From Zingiber officinale (lineage: Eukaryota; Streptophyta; Magnoliopsida; Zingiberales; Zingiberaceae), in assembly GCF_018446385.1 (NCBI RefSeq), contig NC_055994.1:34618368-34682367 (forward strand): a DNA stretch of 64,000 bases. The letters run 5' to 3'. The notes beneath the pieces were generated by a model. The model did not search any database. It saw only the letters and a list, made by a program, of their open reading frames with translations, and was not told where the DNA came from. Below are positions 11,070-23,414 of the stretch, in pieces. Position numbers and translations under genes: made by a program. Every line of letters begins with the position of its first letter. The stretch's first letter is position 1.

Positions 11070-13495
11070 TGTTGGTTAATCCTAAGAAAACGTACCGGTT
11101 CCACTGGACAAAAATTTTTGTACAAGTGTCGAACCTTTCCTTAAATAACCTATTGTGTTCTTTAGTAGTTAAATTAGGAATCGCAGACGGAACTTAACAT
11201 CATTGATTCCAAATTTAACTTATCTATTCTTAATGGTTTAGATTTGAATCGCAAGCGGAACTTAACACTATTGATTCAAATCTACCTAGATTATTAATTC
11301 CATAAATATTAATTTTCAAAATTGGCTTCCAGGACTGCATGGCGGCACATGACCTTCTTGGATATGGGAGCAACCACCACTGCCTAGGCAAAGCCTTTTA
11401 AGGAAAGCTAATATTTATTTCCTTAAATAACTCTAGGTTAACTGAAAAGAACAATCGAATCACAAATTCGAAAAAGAAGAAAACACAAAATTGAAAAACA
11501 AATTCGATAAACTAGATCTAATTGCCTCTTGTATTTAGAATTCTTACAAAGAGAAAAACTAGCATGATGCGGAAAACAATTACTAATTATACCTTCTCTT
11601 TGTAAGCTAATGACCTCGAGATCTTCTGCCGTATTCCTCGCCTCGCATTGGACGTCGTGTGGGCGACGATCCTCCAAGATGAACACCACCCAAAAGATTC
11701 CTTCCTCTTCCTCTAGAATTCGGCCAACACCACCACCAAGGAAAAGAGAGCAAAGGGAAAGGGAGAAAGGAGAGGGCCGGCCACCAAGAGATCACCCAAG
11801 CAAAAGAATAAGAGTTGTATCTCATGAAGCCCCCTCACCCCTTCTTTTATATTACTTGCCCAAGGCAAATAAGGAAAAACCTTTTACAAAAAATAAAATC
11901 ATCCAAGAGTTTTTCCTTTTTCCTTTTTATTTTTCCTTTTCTTTCCTCTTGATTGAATCAATCACCAATCAATGGTTGTGATCAATCCTATTTGGTTTAG
12001 GATTGGGATTGGTCGGCCCCTTGCTTGGACACCAAGCAAGGTGACCGGCCACCATATTTAGGAAAGAATAATAATAGTTTTTTTTATAAAATTTTACAAA
12101 AAGAAAACTCTTATAAAATTTACAAGCTCTCTTTCCTAAAGTAAGAGTTAAAAAAGGAAAGTTCTAAAAATTAAAACCATGTTTTAAAATTTAAAACTTC
12201 TCTTATAAAATTTTCTTTTTTAACATGGTGATAGAAAATTTAAATTTTAAAACTTCTTTTCCCTTTTTTCTAAACCATGAGGATGGTTAAAAAAAGGAAA
12301 GTTTTAAAATATTTTAAACTCTCTATTCAAATAAGGAAAGTTTTAAAAAATTAAAATCTCTCTTTTAAAACTTATAGTTTTCTACAAAGAGAAGATTTTA
12401 AAAATTTAAAACAAGCCTCCCTTTTTGAATTATTGTGGCTGACCCCTTTATGCTTGATCACCAAGCAAAGGGCCGGCCCCTATAGGAGAGGATGTGGCCG
12501 ACCCTTGCTTGGTCACCAAGCATTGGACCGGCCCACTTCTTGGATACCAAGAAGAGCCTTATATTTGGATGGACTTGAGGCTATTATGAGGCTACGACAG
12601 GGACCTAGAGGAGAAATTGGTTTTGGCCTTCCGATGAGCTTGAGTATCCTGTGTTCGCCCCGAACACACAACTCAAGTTCATCGATAATAACTCATTCCA
12701 CTAGAGAGTTATTACCGCACTACCGCACCAATCCCAAATTACATTATGAGTTCTTTCTTATCATGAGTGTGTTAGTATCCCTGTGTTTAAGATTACGAAT
12801 GCCCACTAATTAAGTAAGTTACTGACAACTCACTTAATTAATATCTAGCTCCAAGAGTAGTACTACTAAACTTTATTGTCATGTCGGACTAGGTCCACCT
12901 GCAAGGTTTAACATTGCAATCCTTATGAGCTCCTCTTGGGGACATTCTCAACCTAGATAACTAGGACACATATTCCTTCTATAATCAACAACACACACTA
13001 TAAGTAATATCATTTCTCAACTTATCGGACATATTGATTTATCGAGCTAAACCTCACCCTTTGATAAGTCAAAGAAATAAATATTAAATATATGTGCTTG
13101 TTATTATATTAGGATTAAGATTACACACTTCCATAATAACTAAGGTTTAGTTCTTTTACTAAGTCAGTACAAAAAGAACTTACCTAAATGATCCTACTCA
13201 ATACACTTAAAGTGTATCAGTGTAATTTATTAGTCAAGATAAACTAATACTTAATTACACTACGACTATATTGATGATTTGTTCCTTTCCATCTTAGTCG
13301 CGAGCAACTATTTATAATTTATAGAGAGCCGACAACATGATCTTCTGAGTATGACACCACACTCCATGTTATCTACTATATAAATTAATTGAACAATTAC
13401 ATTTATCAAATAAATGCAAAAATTGACCAATGTGATTCTTTTATTTCAACAAATAAATGTTTACAAAAGCTAGGCTTTTAGTATACACTCTAACA
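11070..13495 (-). mobile_element. Element D: 3' LTR
   Basis: This complete LTR of 2426 bp serves as the intact reference for the fragmented 5' copy (23415-24175, 33748-33808, 40663-42296). On the minus strand it runs TGTTAGAGTGTATAC to GGATTAACCAACA. A minus-strand TATAAAA lies at 11845-11851, the likely promoter position. Open frames inside it (for example 11610-11981) are chance. Confidence 0.85.
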
Positions 13496-13508
13496 ATCTC
13501 CCACTTAT
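13496..13508 (-). promoter_or_regulatory. Element D: polypurine tract
   Basis: Read on the minus strand this is ATAAGTGGGAGAT directly abutting the 3' LTR. It is the expected plus-strand primer of reverse transcription. The same tract occurs in relative E at 26703-26715. Confidence 0.8.
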
Positions 13509-13517
13509 ACTAAAAGA

Positions 13518-14504
13518 CTAAGCTGTCATATCTGTTGCCTTACATCTGATTCCCATCCCCTCCACATGCCGATCAAAAGCTTTCACTGGAAGGGCCTTTG
13601 TGAAAGGATCTGCTAGGTTATCTTCTGATGCAATCTTGGCGACGACAACTTCTCCTCGCTTGACGATGTCTCGTATCAGGTGGTACTTGCGTTCTATATG
13701 TTTACTTGCTTTATGAGTTCGTGGTTCCTTCGAGTTTGCAACTGCACCGCTATTATCACAATAAATTGTGATGATCTTGGGCATACCAGGAATCACATCT
13801 AAGTCCATTAGAAAGTTCCTGAGCCATACGACTTCTTTTGCTGCCTCAGAGGCTGTAACATACTCAGTTTCCATGGTTGAGTCCGAGGCGCATTTCTGCT
13901 TAACACTCCTCCATGCAATGGCTCCACCTCCTAGAGTAAACACATAGCCTGATGTTGACTTACTATTGTCCCTATCTGATTGGAAGTCCGAATCCATGTA
14001 ACCCACAGGGAGCAAATCGTCTGCTTGGTAAACTAGCATATAATCTCTAGTCCTTCTCAGGTACTTTAATATATGCTTTACCGCAGTCCAATGCCCTTGT
14101 CCAGGGTTACTCTGATATCTGCTAACCATGCTCATGACAAAACAGATATCAGGTCTCGTACACAACATTGCATACAGAAGGCTTCCTACAGCCGAAGCAT
14201 AAGGAACTGCCTTCATGTTCTCAATCTCCTTTGATGTCTTTGGGGGCATCTCTTTAGATAAGGCTACTCCATGCCTAAAAGGTAAGAAACCTTTCTTGGA
14301 GTTTTGCATGCTAAAACGAGCAAGGATTGTATCTATATATAAAGCTTGGGATAGACACAACATTCTTTTCTTGCGATCCCTTATAACTTTGATCCCAAGA
14401 ATGTGTGCACATTCTCCTAAGTCCTTCATATCAAATTGTTTGGACAACCATACCCTCACGTCCGATAATACCTTGACATTGTTGCCAATTAACAAAATAT
14501 CATC
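13518..14504 (-). pseudogene. pol: Element D: RT C-terminus and RNase H
   Basis: This is the 3' part of copia pol, cut from the rest by H at 14504/19321. It starts inside the RT active-site box (DDILLIGNN) and continues through the RT thumb and connection (DMKDLGECAHILGIKVIRD, PDICFVMSMVSRYQSNPG). RNase H follows with its acidic residues visible (MDSDFQSD, METEYVTASEA, YCDNSGAV) and the C-terminal HIERKYHLIRD and DPFTKAL motifs. This stretch is open, without stops. It is non-functional because it is separated from its N-terminal half by 4.8 kb. Confidence 0.9.
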
Positions 14505-15617
14505 TGTTGGTGCAATCGACCTAAGTTTGATTGGTACGATCATGGTTTTGATGTGTGTGTCAAAGAGTTTAAGTTAGGCTTTCATATGTGTTTGATACGT
14601 GTGTTTAAGTCTTGTAGGACTTGGTGAAACACACATGAGGAGCTTGGTGCAACTAAGCTTGGGAAGCTCATCCTAGGGCTCGGATCCTTGAGTCGGTGAA
14701 GGATGGTGTGGAAGGCATCCGAGGGACCGCCGGACGAGGAGCAACGGAGTGGAGCCGAGGGAAGTAGACTTCAAGGCAACGTGAAGGATGGCACGGAGAG
14801 GAGCTGCGGGCTCGGGTGCATCTGAGGGACGAAGGCCAAGGAAGAGGACTTCAAGGGCGACTCCGGAGAGGATGAGTGTGAGTGTGTAACAAGGTGCAGT
14901 CCAGTTGGTTGCAACTTTTAGCAGTCGATTGCACCAGTCGACTGCATGTTTTAGCAGTCGATTGCACCAGTCGACTGCATGTTTTAGCAGTCGACTGGCA
15001 GCGAGCAGAATAATTCTGTTCGCTCAGCAAACAGCTGCCAGTCGATTGCTAGTTTTAGCAGTCGACTGGTAAATGACCGTTGGTGCTGGAAAATAGCCGT
15101 TGGCTACCTCTAATGGTAACACCAGTCGACTGATGGTTTTGCAATAGACTGGTGCCCAGTTGAGTTGATTGTTGATCAACTCTCTCCTCTTATTTAAGGA
15201 GAGACTTGGGGCTTGAAGAAGGTTACTGGTGCTAATTGTAAACCTTCTTATTCTGTGCCCAAAGCTCCCAAGTTCAATTCTCTTCCTCCTAATCTAAACT
15301 TCATCTTGTAAAGAGGAAGAGATCATTTTGTGAGAGGTTTGCTCCACCGAGAAGGAGAAGCTTTAGCCGGAGATTGTCGGGGACTGATCCACCGAAGGAT
15401 CAAGGGCTCGTCCACCTCAAGGACACGTCGTGGAGTAGGAGCATCATCTCCGAACCACGTTACATCGAGCTTGTTAGCATTTGTATTCTTGTTTATTTTT
15501 CATTGCTTTAGTTTTAGTATATTTCGCTGTGCACTAACCCTCTTATAGAGAAAAAATCTATTAGGGGGTGACCGAGCTATCCAACCCCTCTTCAAGCCGG
15601 CCACCGATCCTCCAACA
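14505..15617 (+). mobile_element. Element H: 5' LTR
   Basis: It runs from TGTTGGTGCAATCG to GATCCTCCAACA. A TATTTAA at 15191-15197 is a plausible TATA element. It holds a CAGTCGACTG hairpin array (about 14900-15155). It is 57 bp longer than the 3' LTR, mostly from one additional 33-bp hairpin unit plus a second small difference near 15120-15175. Confidence 0.9.
14898..15155. repeat. Hairpin array (CAGTCGACTG core) in H 5' LTR
   Basis: There are multiple copies of CAGTCGACTG, itself a perfect 10-base palindrome. They are arranged as facing pairs, for example 15038-15069, where CCAGTCGATTG and CAGTCGACTGG are separated by CTAGTTTTAG. The array is repeated in the 3' LTR (18655-18860), with a single pair in the internal region at 17942-17973. 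Confidence 0.85.
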
Positions 15618-15619
15618 AG

Positions 15620-15631
15620 TGGTATCAGAGC
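15620..15631 (+). promoter_or_regulatory. Element H: primer binding site
   Basis: TGGTATCAGAGC lies 2 bases after the 5' LTR. It is the standard plant retrotransposon primer site, complementary to the 3' end of initiator methionine tRNA. Confidence 0.9.
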
Positions 15632-15674
15632 GAGGTTAGCATCGGAAGAACTAACCATCGACCGAAGCATCAAG

Positions 15675-17327
15675 ATGGCGCTTCAAGAGGGATATAGCAC
15701 CGCTTGACCACCTTTCTTTGACGGCAATGACTTCGCATATTGGAAAGGTAGGATGGAATATTACTTAATGAATGATATTGAAAATTGGTTTAGTGTTGTA
15801 GATGGATTTGAGAAACCAAAAGATGGGTCGGGAGCGCCTCTTCCAACCAAGGATTGGACAAAAGAGATGGCAAGGAAGGCTCAAGTAAATGCAAAAGCCA
15901 CAACAACTCTACAATGTGGACTCTCTAAGAAGCAATTAAGCAAAGTAGGACCATTCAACTTCGCTAAAGAGCTTTGGGAAAAACTCATTGAATTAAATGA
16001 GGGATCAAGTGAATCTAGGAGGGCCAAGAGAGATCTTTTGTTGGGGCAACTTCAAACCTTTGCCATGAAGACTAATGAGACCGTGAGTCAAATGCATGGT
16101 AGATTCAAGAAGATAGTAAATGAACTTCATGTAATAGGTGAGAAGATTGACAATCGAGACCTAGTAAGGTATGTGCTCCAATATTTTCCTAGAACCACCT
16201 TATGGGCATCGATGGTTGATGCGTATAAGGTATCTAGGGATCTTTCCTTGATTAAGCTTGATGAATTATTTTCCGAATTTGAACTTCATGAACAAGCTAA
16301 TGAGCCTTCAAAAGAAAAGGGAATAGCTCTTGTTATAGAAAGGAAGAAGAAGAAAACTTCATCCCCATCATCCTCCGACTCCGAGGATTCAAGCGCCTCA
16401 ATAGATAGCGATCAAGAGGCATATATGGTAAGGAAGATGAGAAAAGTATTTAAAACCTTTTCTTCTAACAAGTCTCATGCTAGAAGGAGTTCAAGAAGCA
16501 AGAGTAGGACAAGAAGAGTCATTTGTTATAATTGCCAAGGAAAAGGACACATGAGGGATGATTGCCCTCTCTTGAAAAAGAAAGAAGGAAAGAAGAAGGA
16601 GGAGAAGAAAAAGACAAAAGGAAAGGGAAAGAAGGCTCACAACCTAAAAGCAATATGTGATGATCCATCATCACCATCGGAGGAAGAAGAGCACCAAGTA
16701 GTGAATTTTGCTCTAATGGGAATTGATGATGGAGTCTCCACCTCATCCGAAAGAGAAGAAGGAAGGAGCTCATGTGAAGATGAAGAGGGTAGCTCAAGTG
16801 ACGGGGGAGGTCAAACCTCGGATTCGGACTTCTCGGTAAGTGAGGTACACAATCTTCCTCCCTAGGTTTTGGTTAAGATTATTAAAAGCACAAGTGAGGA
16901 TTTATTCAAGGCAAAAAGGAAAAATAAATCTTTGAAACATGATATTATTTGTCTTGAAGAAAAATTAGAATCTATGTGCTCTAAGGACAACAATATGCAT
17001 GCTTCTTCTAATTCTTCAAATGATTCATGTTTAGAAGAAGAAAATAGGAAATTAAGGGAAAAGGTAGAATACCTTACCAATGCCCTTAGGAAATTTGAAA
17101 TTGGCTCTAAAACCCTAAATATGATCATTGGGAGCCAAAGGGCAAGTTTTAAGAAAAATGGGATAGGATACAATGAACCAAATAATGAAAAGACCTACCA
17201 TTGTTTACTTGCTATGGGGCAATCAAAAACCAAGACCATAGATAGAAAATGGATCCCCAAGGAATATTTGATTAACCTAATTAGAAATAATTTCTATTGG
17301 GTGCCAAAATCAATCCTCAAGGGTTAG
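15675..17327 (+). pseudogene. gag: Element H: gag (UBN2/DUF4219 type, one zinc knuckle)
   Basis: Starting from the ATG at 15675, a single frame of 551 codons runs to 17327 with two in-frame stops: TGA at codon 11 and TAG at 16863-16865. In order it has a DUF4219-like N-terminus (FFDGNDFAYWKGRMEYYL), a complete UBN2 core (KELWEKLIELNEG through LSLIKLDELFSEFELHE), a Lys/Ser/Arg-rich linker, one CCHC knuckle (CYNCQGKGHMRDDC, about 16520-16565), acidic Ser/Glu tracts, and a coiled-coil-like C-terminus ending YWVPKSILKG. Gag would form the virus-like particle and package RNA. Both stops could be single C-to-T changes. An alternative start is the Met at 15753. Confidence 0.85.
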
Positions 17328-18264
17328 AGGATTTTGGGTTTAGTCAACCATGGAAATCATAATTCAAATCCTTGAAGAATGGTTAACTTGAGACCTTAAG
17401 GGGGAGCACTTAGCATTGCTAGAAATTCATGATTAAGAGGGCTAAGTAGAAGTTACCTTTATCTCACAATGACTTGTCTTCTTTTCTAACCATAAATGTG
17501 AGATATTAGGATGATACAAATAATTCACATATGCTTATGGCATTTTGATGAGTTATGTGATGTATCAATTTTTTAGTGATCATAGACCAACTATGGGGAA
17601 AGCAAATGTTTAATTAATGGACATCTTACCCATAGATCATAGTTGGACATTTTAAATACTTTGAAAACAATACTATGTTTTATTTACAGTGGATAGTTAT
17701 TTTAAAACATATGAATTCAAAACAGGGTTTAATTTGATACAAACTTGAGTGTTTTTAAGGTGTTTGAGTTTTTATCAAAACTTCAAAAATATGATGAATT
17801 TTCATAAAAACATATTTTTCCTTATTAAAGGACATTAAAAGAAATATGTGTTCAAAATTTCATGATTTTTCGAATTTTCTAGAATTTTTTATGCATTTCT
17901 GAAGTTGACTTCGGAATGCTGAAATTCAGCTTAGTAATGTGCCAGTCGACTGCGACAGTTAGCAGTTGACTGGTACTTGTTTTTCAGCACTGTCAAGAGC
18001 TAGTTTTGGGAAATTTTAAGTCCCCATTGATACCTAGGTATGTGTACATGTTTGGTACAATTTTTGATGGTGTCAAAGGGGGAGAAATGGGAAAGGTTTA
18101 AGTTAGAAACCTAATTGTGTGCAAAACTTGAAAATTAAGGTTGAAGAGCATATGTTAAGGGGGAGCTTGGGAATTATGTTTCATGTTTACATATTGCTTT
18201 TAATTTTCATATTGTTATTAATGCCTAACTTAAACATATTGCCACACATCAAAAAGGGGGAGAT
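17328..18264 (+). other. Element H: 3' internal non-coding region
   Basis: This region between gag and the 3' LTR has no coding content. It contains one CAGTCGACTG hairpin pair (17942-17973), like those in the LTRs, and ends in the polypurine tract AAAAAGGGGGAGAT (18251-18264). Confidence 0.75.
18251..18264 (+). promoter_or_regulatory. Element H: polypurine tract
   Basis: AAAAAGGGGGAGAT directly precedes the 3' LTR. The identical tract occurs in A (57164-57177) and F (minus strand, 35527-35540), supporting a common origin of the three gag-only elements. Confidence 0.9.
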
Positions 18265-19320
18265 TATTGGTGCAATCGACCTAAGTTTGATCGGTACTAT
18301 CATGGTTTTGATGTGTGTGTCAAAGAGTTTAAGTTAGGCTTTCATATGTGTTTGATACGTGTGTTTGAGTCTTGCAGGACTTGGTGAAACACACATGAGG
18401 GGCTTGGTGCAACTAAGCTTGGGAAGCTCATCCTAGGGCTCGGATCCTTGAGTCGGTGAAGGATGGTGTGGAAGGCATCCGAGGGACTGCCGGACGAAGA
18501 GCAACGGAGTGGAGCCGAGGGAAGTAGACTTCAAGGCAACGTGAAGGATGGTACGGAGAGGAGCTGCGGGCTCGGGTGCATCTGAGAGATGAAGGCCAAG
18601 GAAGAGGACTTCAAGGGCGACTCCGGAGAGGATGAGTGTGAGTGTGTAACAAGGTGCAGTCTAGTCGGTTGCAACTTTTAGTAGTCGACTGCACCAGTTG
18701 ACTGCATGTTTTAGCAATCGACTGGCAGCGAACAGAAGCATTCTGTTCACTCAGCAAACAGCTACCAGTCGACTGCTAGTTTTAGCAGTCGACTGGTAAA
18801 TGACCGTTGGTGCTGGAAAATAACCGTTGGCTACCTCTAACGGTAACACCAGTCGACTGGTGCCGAGTTGATTGTTGATCAACTCTCTCCTCTTATTTAA
18901 GGAGAGACTTGGGGCTTGAAGAAGGTTACTGGTGTTAATTGTAAGCCTTCTTATTCAGTGGCCAAAGCTCCCAAGTTCAATCCTCTTCCTCCTAATCTAA
19001 ACTTCATCTTGTAAAGAGGAAGAGATTATTTTGTGAGAGGTTTGCTCCACCGAGAAGGAGAAGCTTTAGCCGAAGATTACTGGGGACTGATCCACCGAAG
19101 GATCAAGGGCTCGTCCACCTCAAGGACACGTCGTGGAGTAGGAGCATCATCTCCGAACCACGTTACATCGAGCTTGTTAGCGTTTGTATTCTTGTTTATT
19201 TTTCATTGCTTTAGTTTTAGTATATTTCGTTGTGCACTAACCCTCTTATAGAGAAGAAATCTATTAGGGGGTGACCGAGCTATCCAACCCCCCTTCAAGC
19301 CGGCCACCGATCCTCCAACA
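18265..19320 (+). mobile_element. Element H: 3' LTR
   Basis: It is 1056 bp and starts TATTGG where the 5' copy has TGTTGG, a mutated terminal dinucleotide. It ends TCCTCCAACA. It has a TATTTAA at 18894-18900 and a shorter hairpin array than the 5' LTR. Confidence 0.9.
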
Positions 19321-22296
19321 TCATCTACGTATAGTACAAGAAATACCACCACGTTTCCGTTACACTTCCTGTATACACAAGACTCATCCAGACACTGAAT
19401 AAATCCAAATGACTGGATTACTTCATTAAATCGGATGTTCTAAGATCTTGAAGCTTGCTTCAATCCGTAAATGGATCGATTAAGCTTGCACACTAGATGC
19501 TCTTTGCCTTTTTCAATGAACCCTTTTGGTTGCTTCATATGGATGTTTTCTTCAAGACTTCCGTTAAGGAAAGATGTCTTGACATCCTTTGCCAAATCTC
19601 ATAATCCATATGAGCAGCAATGGACAAGAGTATCCTGATAGACTTAAGCATGGCTACCGGCGAAAAAGTCTCCTCATAGTCGATTCCCTCTTTCTGAGTA
19701 TACCCTTTCGCAACAAGCCTTGCTTTGAAGGTTTCTACCTTCCCATCTGTCCCTCTTTTCCTTTTGTAGATCCACTTGCATCCAACGGCTTTTACACCAT
19801 CAGGTGGTTCTATAAGCTCCCAGACCTTATTAGAGTACATAGACTCTATTTCAGAATTCATTGCCTTTTGCCAAGATACTGCATCTATATCTTGGAGTGC
19901 TTCATCATATGTCTGGGGATCAGGTTCATGTTTACCAGGGATCAAGTCCGAAGACTCTCCCAAAAACATGAATCTTTCAGGTTGCCTTACAACTCTCCCA
20001 CTACGACGAGGCACTATCTGTGGTTGTGTATCATGTACAACACGTGTTGTAGTCTCTTGTGGTACTTCATCTTGTACTGTTAGTACTGAAGTAGACGTGT
20101 CCTCTTTAATTTCTTCTAGAACTATTTCACTCATGGGCTTATAGTTCATTACATAATCTTCTTCTAAAAATCAAGCATTGGTGCTAACAATGATCTTCTG
20201 TTTTTTAGGATTATAAAATAAACCACCTTTCGTTCCCTTAGAATATCCAACAAACAGACAAACTTCTGTACGTGATTCCAACTTGTCAGTATCTCCCTTC
20301 AGCACATGTGTTGGACTACCCCATATCCGGATATGATTCAGACTAGGCTTACGCCCATTCCATAATTCCATGGGAGTAGAAGGAACTGTTTCAGAAGATA
20401 CCATATTCAGAATGTACACTGGTGTTTCTAAAGCATATCCCCAAAACGAATTTGGTAATTCTGAATAACTCATCATCGATCTAACCATTTCCATAAGAGT
20501 CCTATTCCTTCGTTCTGCCACACCATTCCGCTGGGGTGTACCAGGTGCAGTCAATTGGGATTGAATCCCGACTTTTGATAAGTAATTCCTAAACTCTCCA
20601 AAGAGGTATTCACCACCACGGTCAGACCGTAGTGTGTTGATACTTTTACCAAGACGTTTCTCCACATCAGCCCTATATTCTTTGAACTTGTCAAAGCATT
20701 CAGACTTGCGGCGCATCAGGTAAATGTATCCGTATCTTGAATAATCGTCTATAAAGGAGATGAAGTATTCATAACCACCTCTTGCCTGGATAGACATAGG
20801 ACCACACAAATCAGAATAAAGCAGTTCTAACGCATCTTTGCCTCTATACCCCTTGGCCTTAAAAGGTCTCTTGGTCATTTTACCTTCCAAGTAGGATTCA
20901 CATGTTAGAAAGTTTTCCAATTCTAATGAACCCAATAGTCCATCGGCTACAAGCCTTTGAATCCTACTTAAGTTAATATGTCCAAGCCTTAGATGCCAAA
21001 GATACGTTTGGTTCATCTCTGAAGGTTCTTTTCTCTTATTGGAGTTAGAAGATGTGTTATTAATTTCCATATTTTGCTTTGTGGGAGAAATTAGATTTAA
21101 AGTGTATAAATTGCCAACCAATGCACCAGAACATATAATCACCTTATTTCTCTTTATAACGACATTGTTACTAAAGGAAACTGAATATCCATCCATATAC
21201 AGTTTAGAAACTGAAATTAAATTCTTTCTAAAACTGGGTACATAAAGATAATTTCTTAAAATCAAATTTTTATTCCTATCAAAAGATAAGTAGACGTCTC
21301 CCACTGCAACAGCCGCCACCTTAGTAGCATTGTCCATGTAGACGATTATCTCTCCATCAAATAGTCGCCGGGTTTCCTGGAACCCCTGCAAAGAATTGCA
21401 GACATGATCAGTGGCTCCCGTATCTACACACCAGGTGCTGGTAGATAACACCGCTAAACATGTTTCAACTACTAGAGTATGAGATATACCTTTATTGTTC
21501 TGGTTCCTACGAGGACAGTCCGCTTTCCAATGTCCAGACTGCTTGCAGATGAAGCACTTGCCCTTCGGCTTCTTCATTCCAGCTTTTTATCCTATACTCT
21601 GAGGTTTATTCACCTTCTTTGCTGAAAAGACCTATTTCTTCTTCTTCTTGCCTTTCGACTTAGAAGTAGAACCATTTTCAGCATAGTAAATCTGAGAACT
21701 GTGACGAAATATTACTTCTGCTGCCTGTAGTTCTGTCAGAAGTTCTGCCAACGTATACTCTCTTTTGTTCATGTTATAGTTCAAACGGAACAGCTCAAAA
21801 CTTCTGGGTAGTGTTTGGAGAATTCTATCGACCTGGGTTTCCCCATCGATTTCTCCTCCAAAGACTTGTATTTCATTCAGATAAGCCATCATTTTGAGGA
21901 TATGATCCCTTACGGGTGTCCCCTCAGACATGGTGGCTGTCATTAGTTTCCTCATTGCCTCTTGCCTAGCAGTCCGACTCTGGTGCCCAAAGAGTTCTTT
22001 GAGATTGTTCATTATATCATAAGCTGTTGGTAAATCTTGATACTGATGTTGCAATACATTTGACATAGATGCCAAAATGTAACACCGCTCCATCTCATCA
22101 GCTTTTTCCCATTTCTTATGATACTCAATCTCCTCTGGGGTAGAGTCACCGTCAGGTGCATCAGGCAAGCCTCAGTCAGTACAAACTTATAGCTTTCAGC
22201 AGTAAAAACAATGTCCAGGTTTCTTTTCCAATCAATATAGTTGGGACCAGTAAGTTTGTTCTCTTTCAGTATAATGGCTAGTGGGTTGAAAGTCAT
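19321..22296 (-). pseudogene. gag-pol: Element D: gag, protease, integrase and N-terminal RT
   Basis: The 5' three quarters of copia gag-pol reads from the Met at 22296 on the minus strand. Gag (NKLTGPNYIDWKRNLDIV, UBN2 motifs YHKKWEKADEMERCYILASM) has a frameshift near 22170 and stops after its Lys-rich tail (near 21632). The rest includes a CCHC knuckle (CFICKQSGHWKADC) and aspartic protease (WCVDTGATDHV). Integrase has WHLRLGH, CESYLEGK with the last zinc-binding Cys now Tyr, and catalytic FIDDYSRYGYIY and NGVAERRNRT. There is then a TGA where STNARFLEED is expected. RT (WIYKRKRGTDGKVETFKARL) has a 1-base deletion near 19597 and a TAG near 19452 and ends at LYVD, interrupted by H. The start is chosen as the first Met before the conserved gag motif. 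Confidence 0.9.
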
Positions 22297-23414
22297 CCTA
22301 AGAATCACAAAAATAAACTTTGGTCAAGACTATAAATTTAGAATAATATTGATTTCTCAAACAATACTATTTTAAATTAACCAACACCTCAAATCACCAT
22401 GAATATTGCATGTCACGTTAGTGTGGACGTATACAAATTCATCATTTGTAAGAGGAGGGTGTGACCCATAAATTTTATTATCTTGTCATCCTAACTTTAT
22501 GATAAATAAAATTAATAGTTGGTTTCACTTTGGTCACACAAGACAATAGCAGTGACTCCGTTGGGGTGGATACTATTGAACGCGCCTAAGTGTATACCAT
22601 TACTTGATACTAAGTCCATTAAATAGGATTGTGCCCCTTCAGTTGGAGAAGATCACACGCTCCTAAATAATTTCCTATAACCATCCATAAAAGGAAGTTT
22701 GATCTAGTGATCCGCAACAAACCCATCCGTTGTGGAGGGAGGCACTCAGAGCCAACACGCAAGCTTGTTGCATCACTTACAAACTAGTAATGGAGACCAT
22801 GAGATTTATTAAAATCCCTCTCCCACTTAGTTATTTAAAAATGAGGATTTTTAACCTATCCTAGCATACATCACATGCATATAATCATCACAGTAAATAA
22901 AAGCAATAAATTTGGAAATTGATTTTCCAACTATTATGACATTTTCCATCACTGTCTTCAGTATGCTCCAACCCTAGCTGTTGCCATATTTAGCCACCAC
23001 CATCGGGTCGAGTTGTCGCATTCTTCTTGCTTCTTATTCCGCTGCGCCTCTGGTGCTCCAAAAGTACCACGCATCGCAAGAATCCGATCCGCAACAAAAA
23101 TAGAATTTTACATATATCGATCATATATTCCACGAGGGAATGTACATGTATTCTAGATCGAACAAAAATAAAATTCTAAAAATAATAATACAGCTCCTGC
23201 TGTATTTTAATACATACAATCATGCACACAAATAATGCCCTTGACATGTCCAAGGGTCCAATCACACACAATATCAATAAGCCATAATAGTTGGAGCCTG
23301 CAACCAAAGAGTTAGCACATCCTACTACTATCCTGCCTAAATTATGTATGACATGTGCATAACCTATTTGAATTCTAAAAATACACAGAGGCAAACCCTA
23401 GCTCTGATACCAAT
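22297..23414 (-). other. Element D: 5' leader with primer binding site
   Basis: This 1.1-kb untranslated leader lies between the 5' LTR and gag. The primer site (TGGTATCAGAGC on the minus strand) is at 23401-23412, two bases from the LTR. The stretch 22380-22510 corresponds to a segment that is tandemly duplicated in E. Confidence 0.8.

Larger units (their letters stand above)
14505..19320 (+). mobile_element. Element H: gag-only LTR retrotransposon
   Basis: The 4816-bp element has perfect target duplications TCATC (14500-14504, 19321-19325) within D's RT gene. LTRs of 1113 and 1056 bp flank a 2647-bp interior holding an initiator-tRNA primer site, a gag frame with two in-frame stops and a polypurine tract. 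No pol domain exists, and there is no room for one. It is a TR-GAG-type non-autonomous element with a SIRE-like gag. Confidence 0.9.

Noticed and set aside
11610..11981. 123-residue frame, partly repeated at 23957-24238
   Set aside because: It lies in the LTR of D and its second copy is LTR as well; Arg/Pro-rich by composition.
15620..15631. Match to the 3' end of initiator methionine tRNA
   Set aside because: It is a primer binding site. There is no cloverleaf around it, so no tRNA gene is called here or at the other copies.
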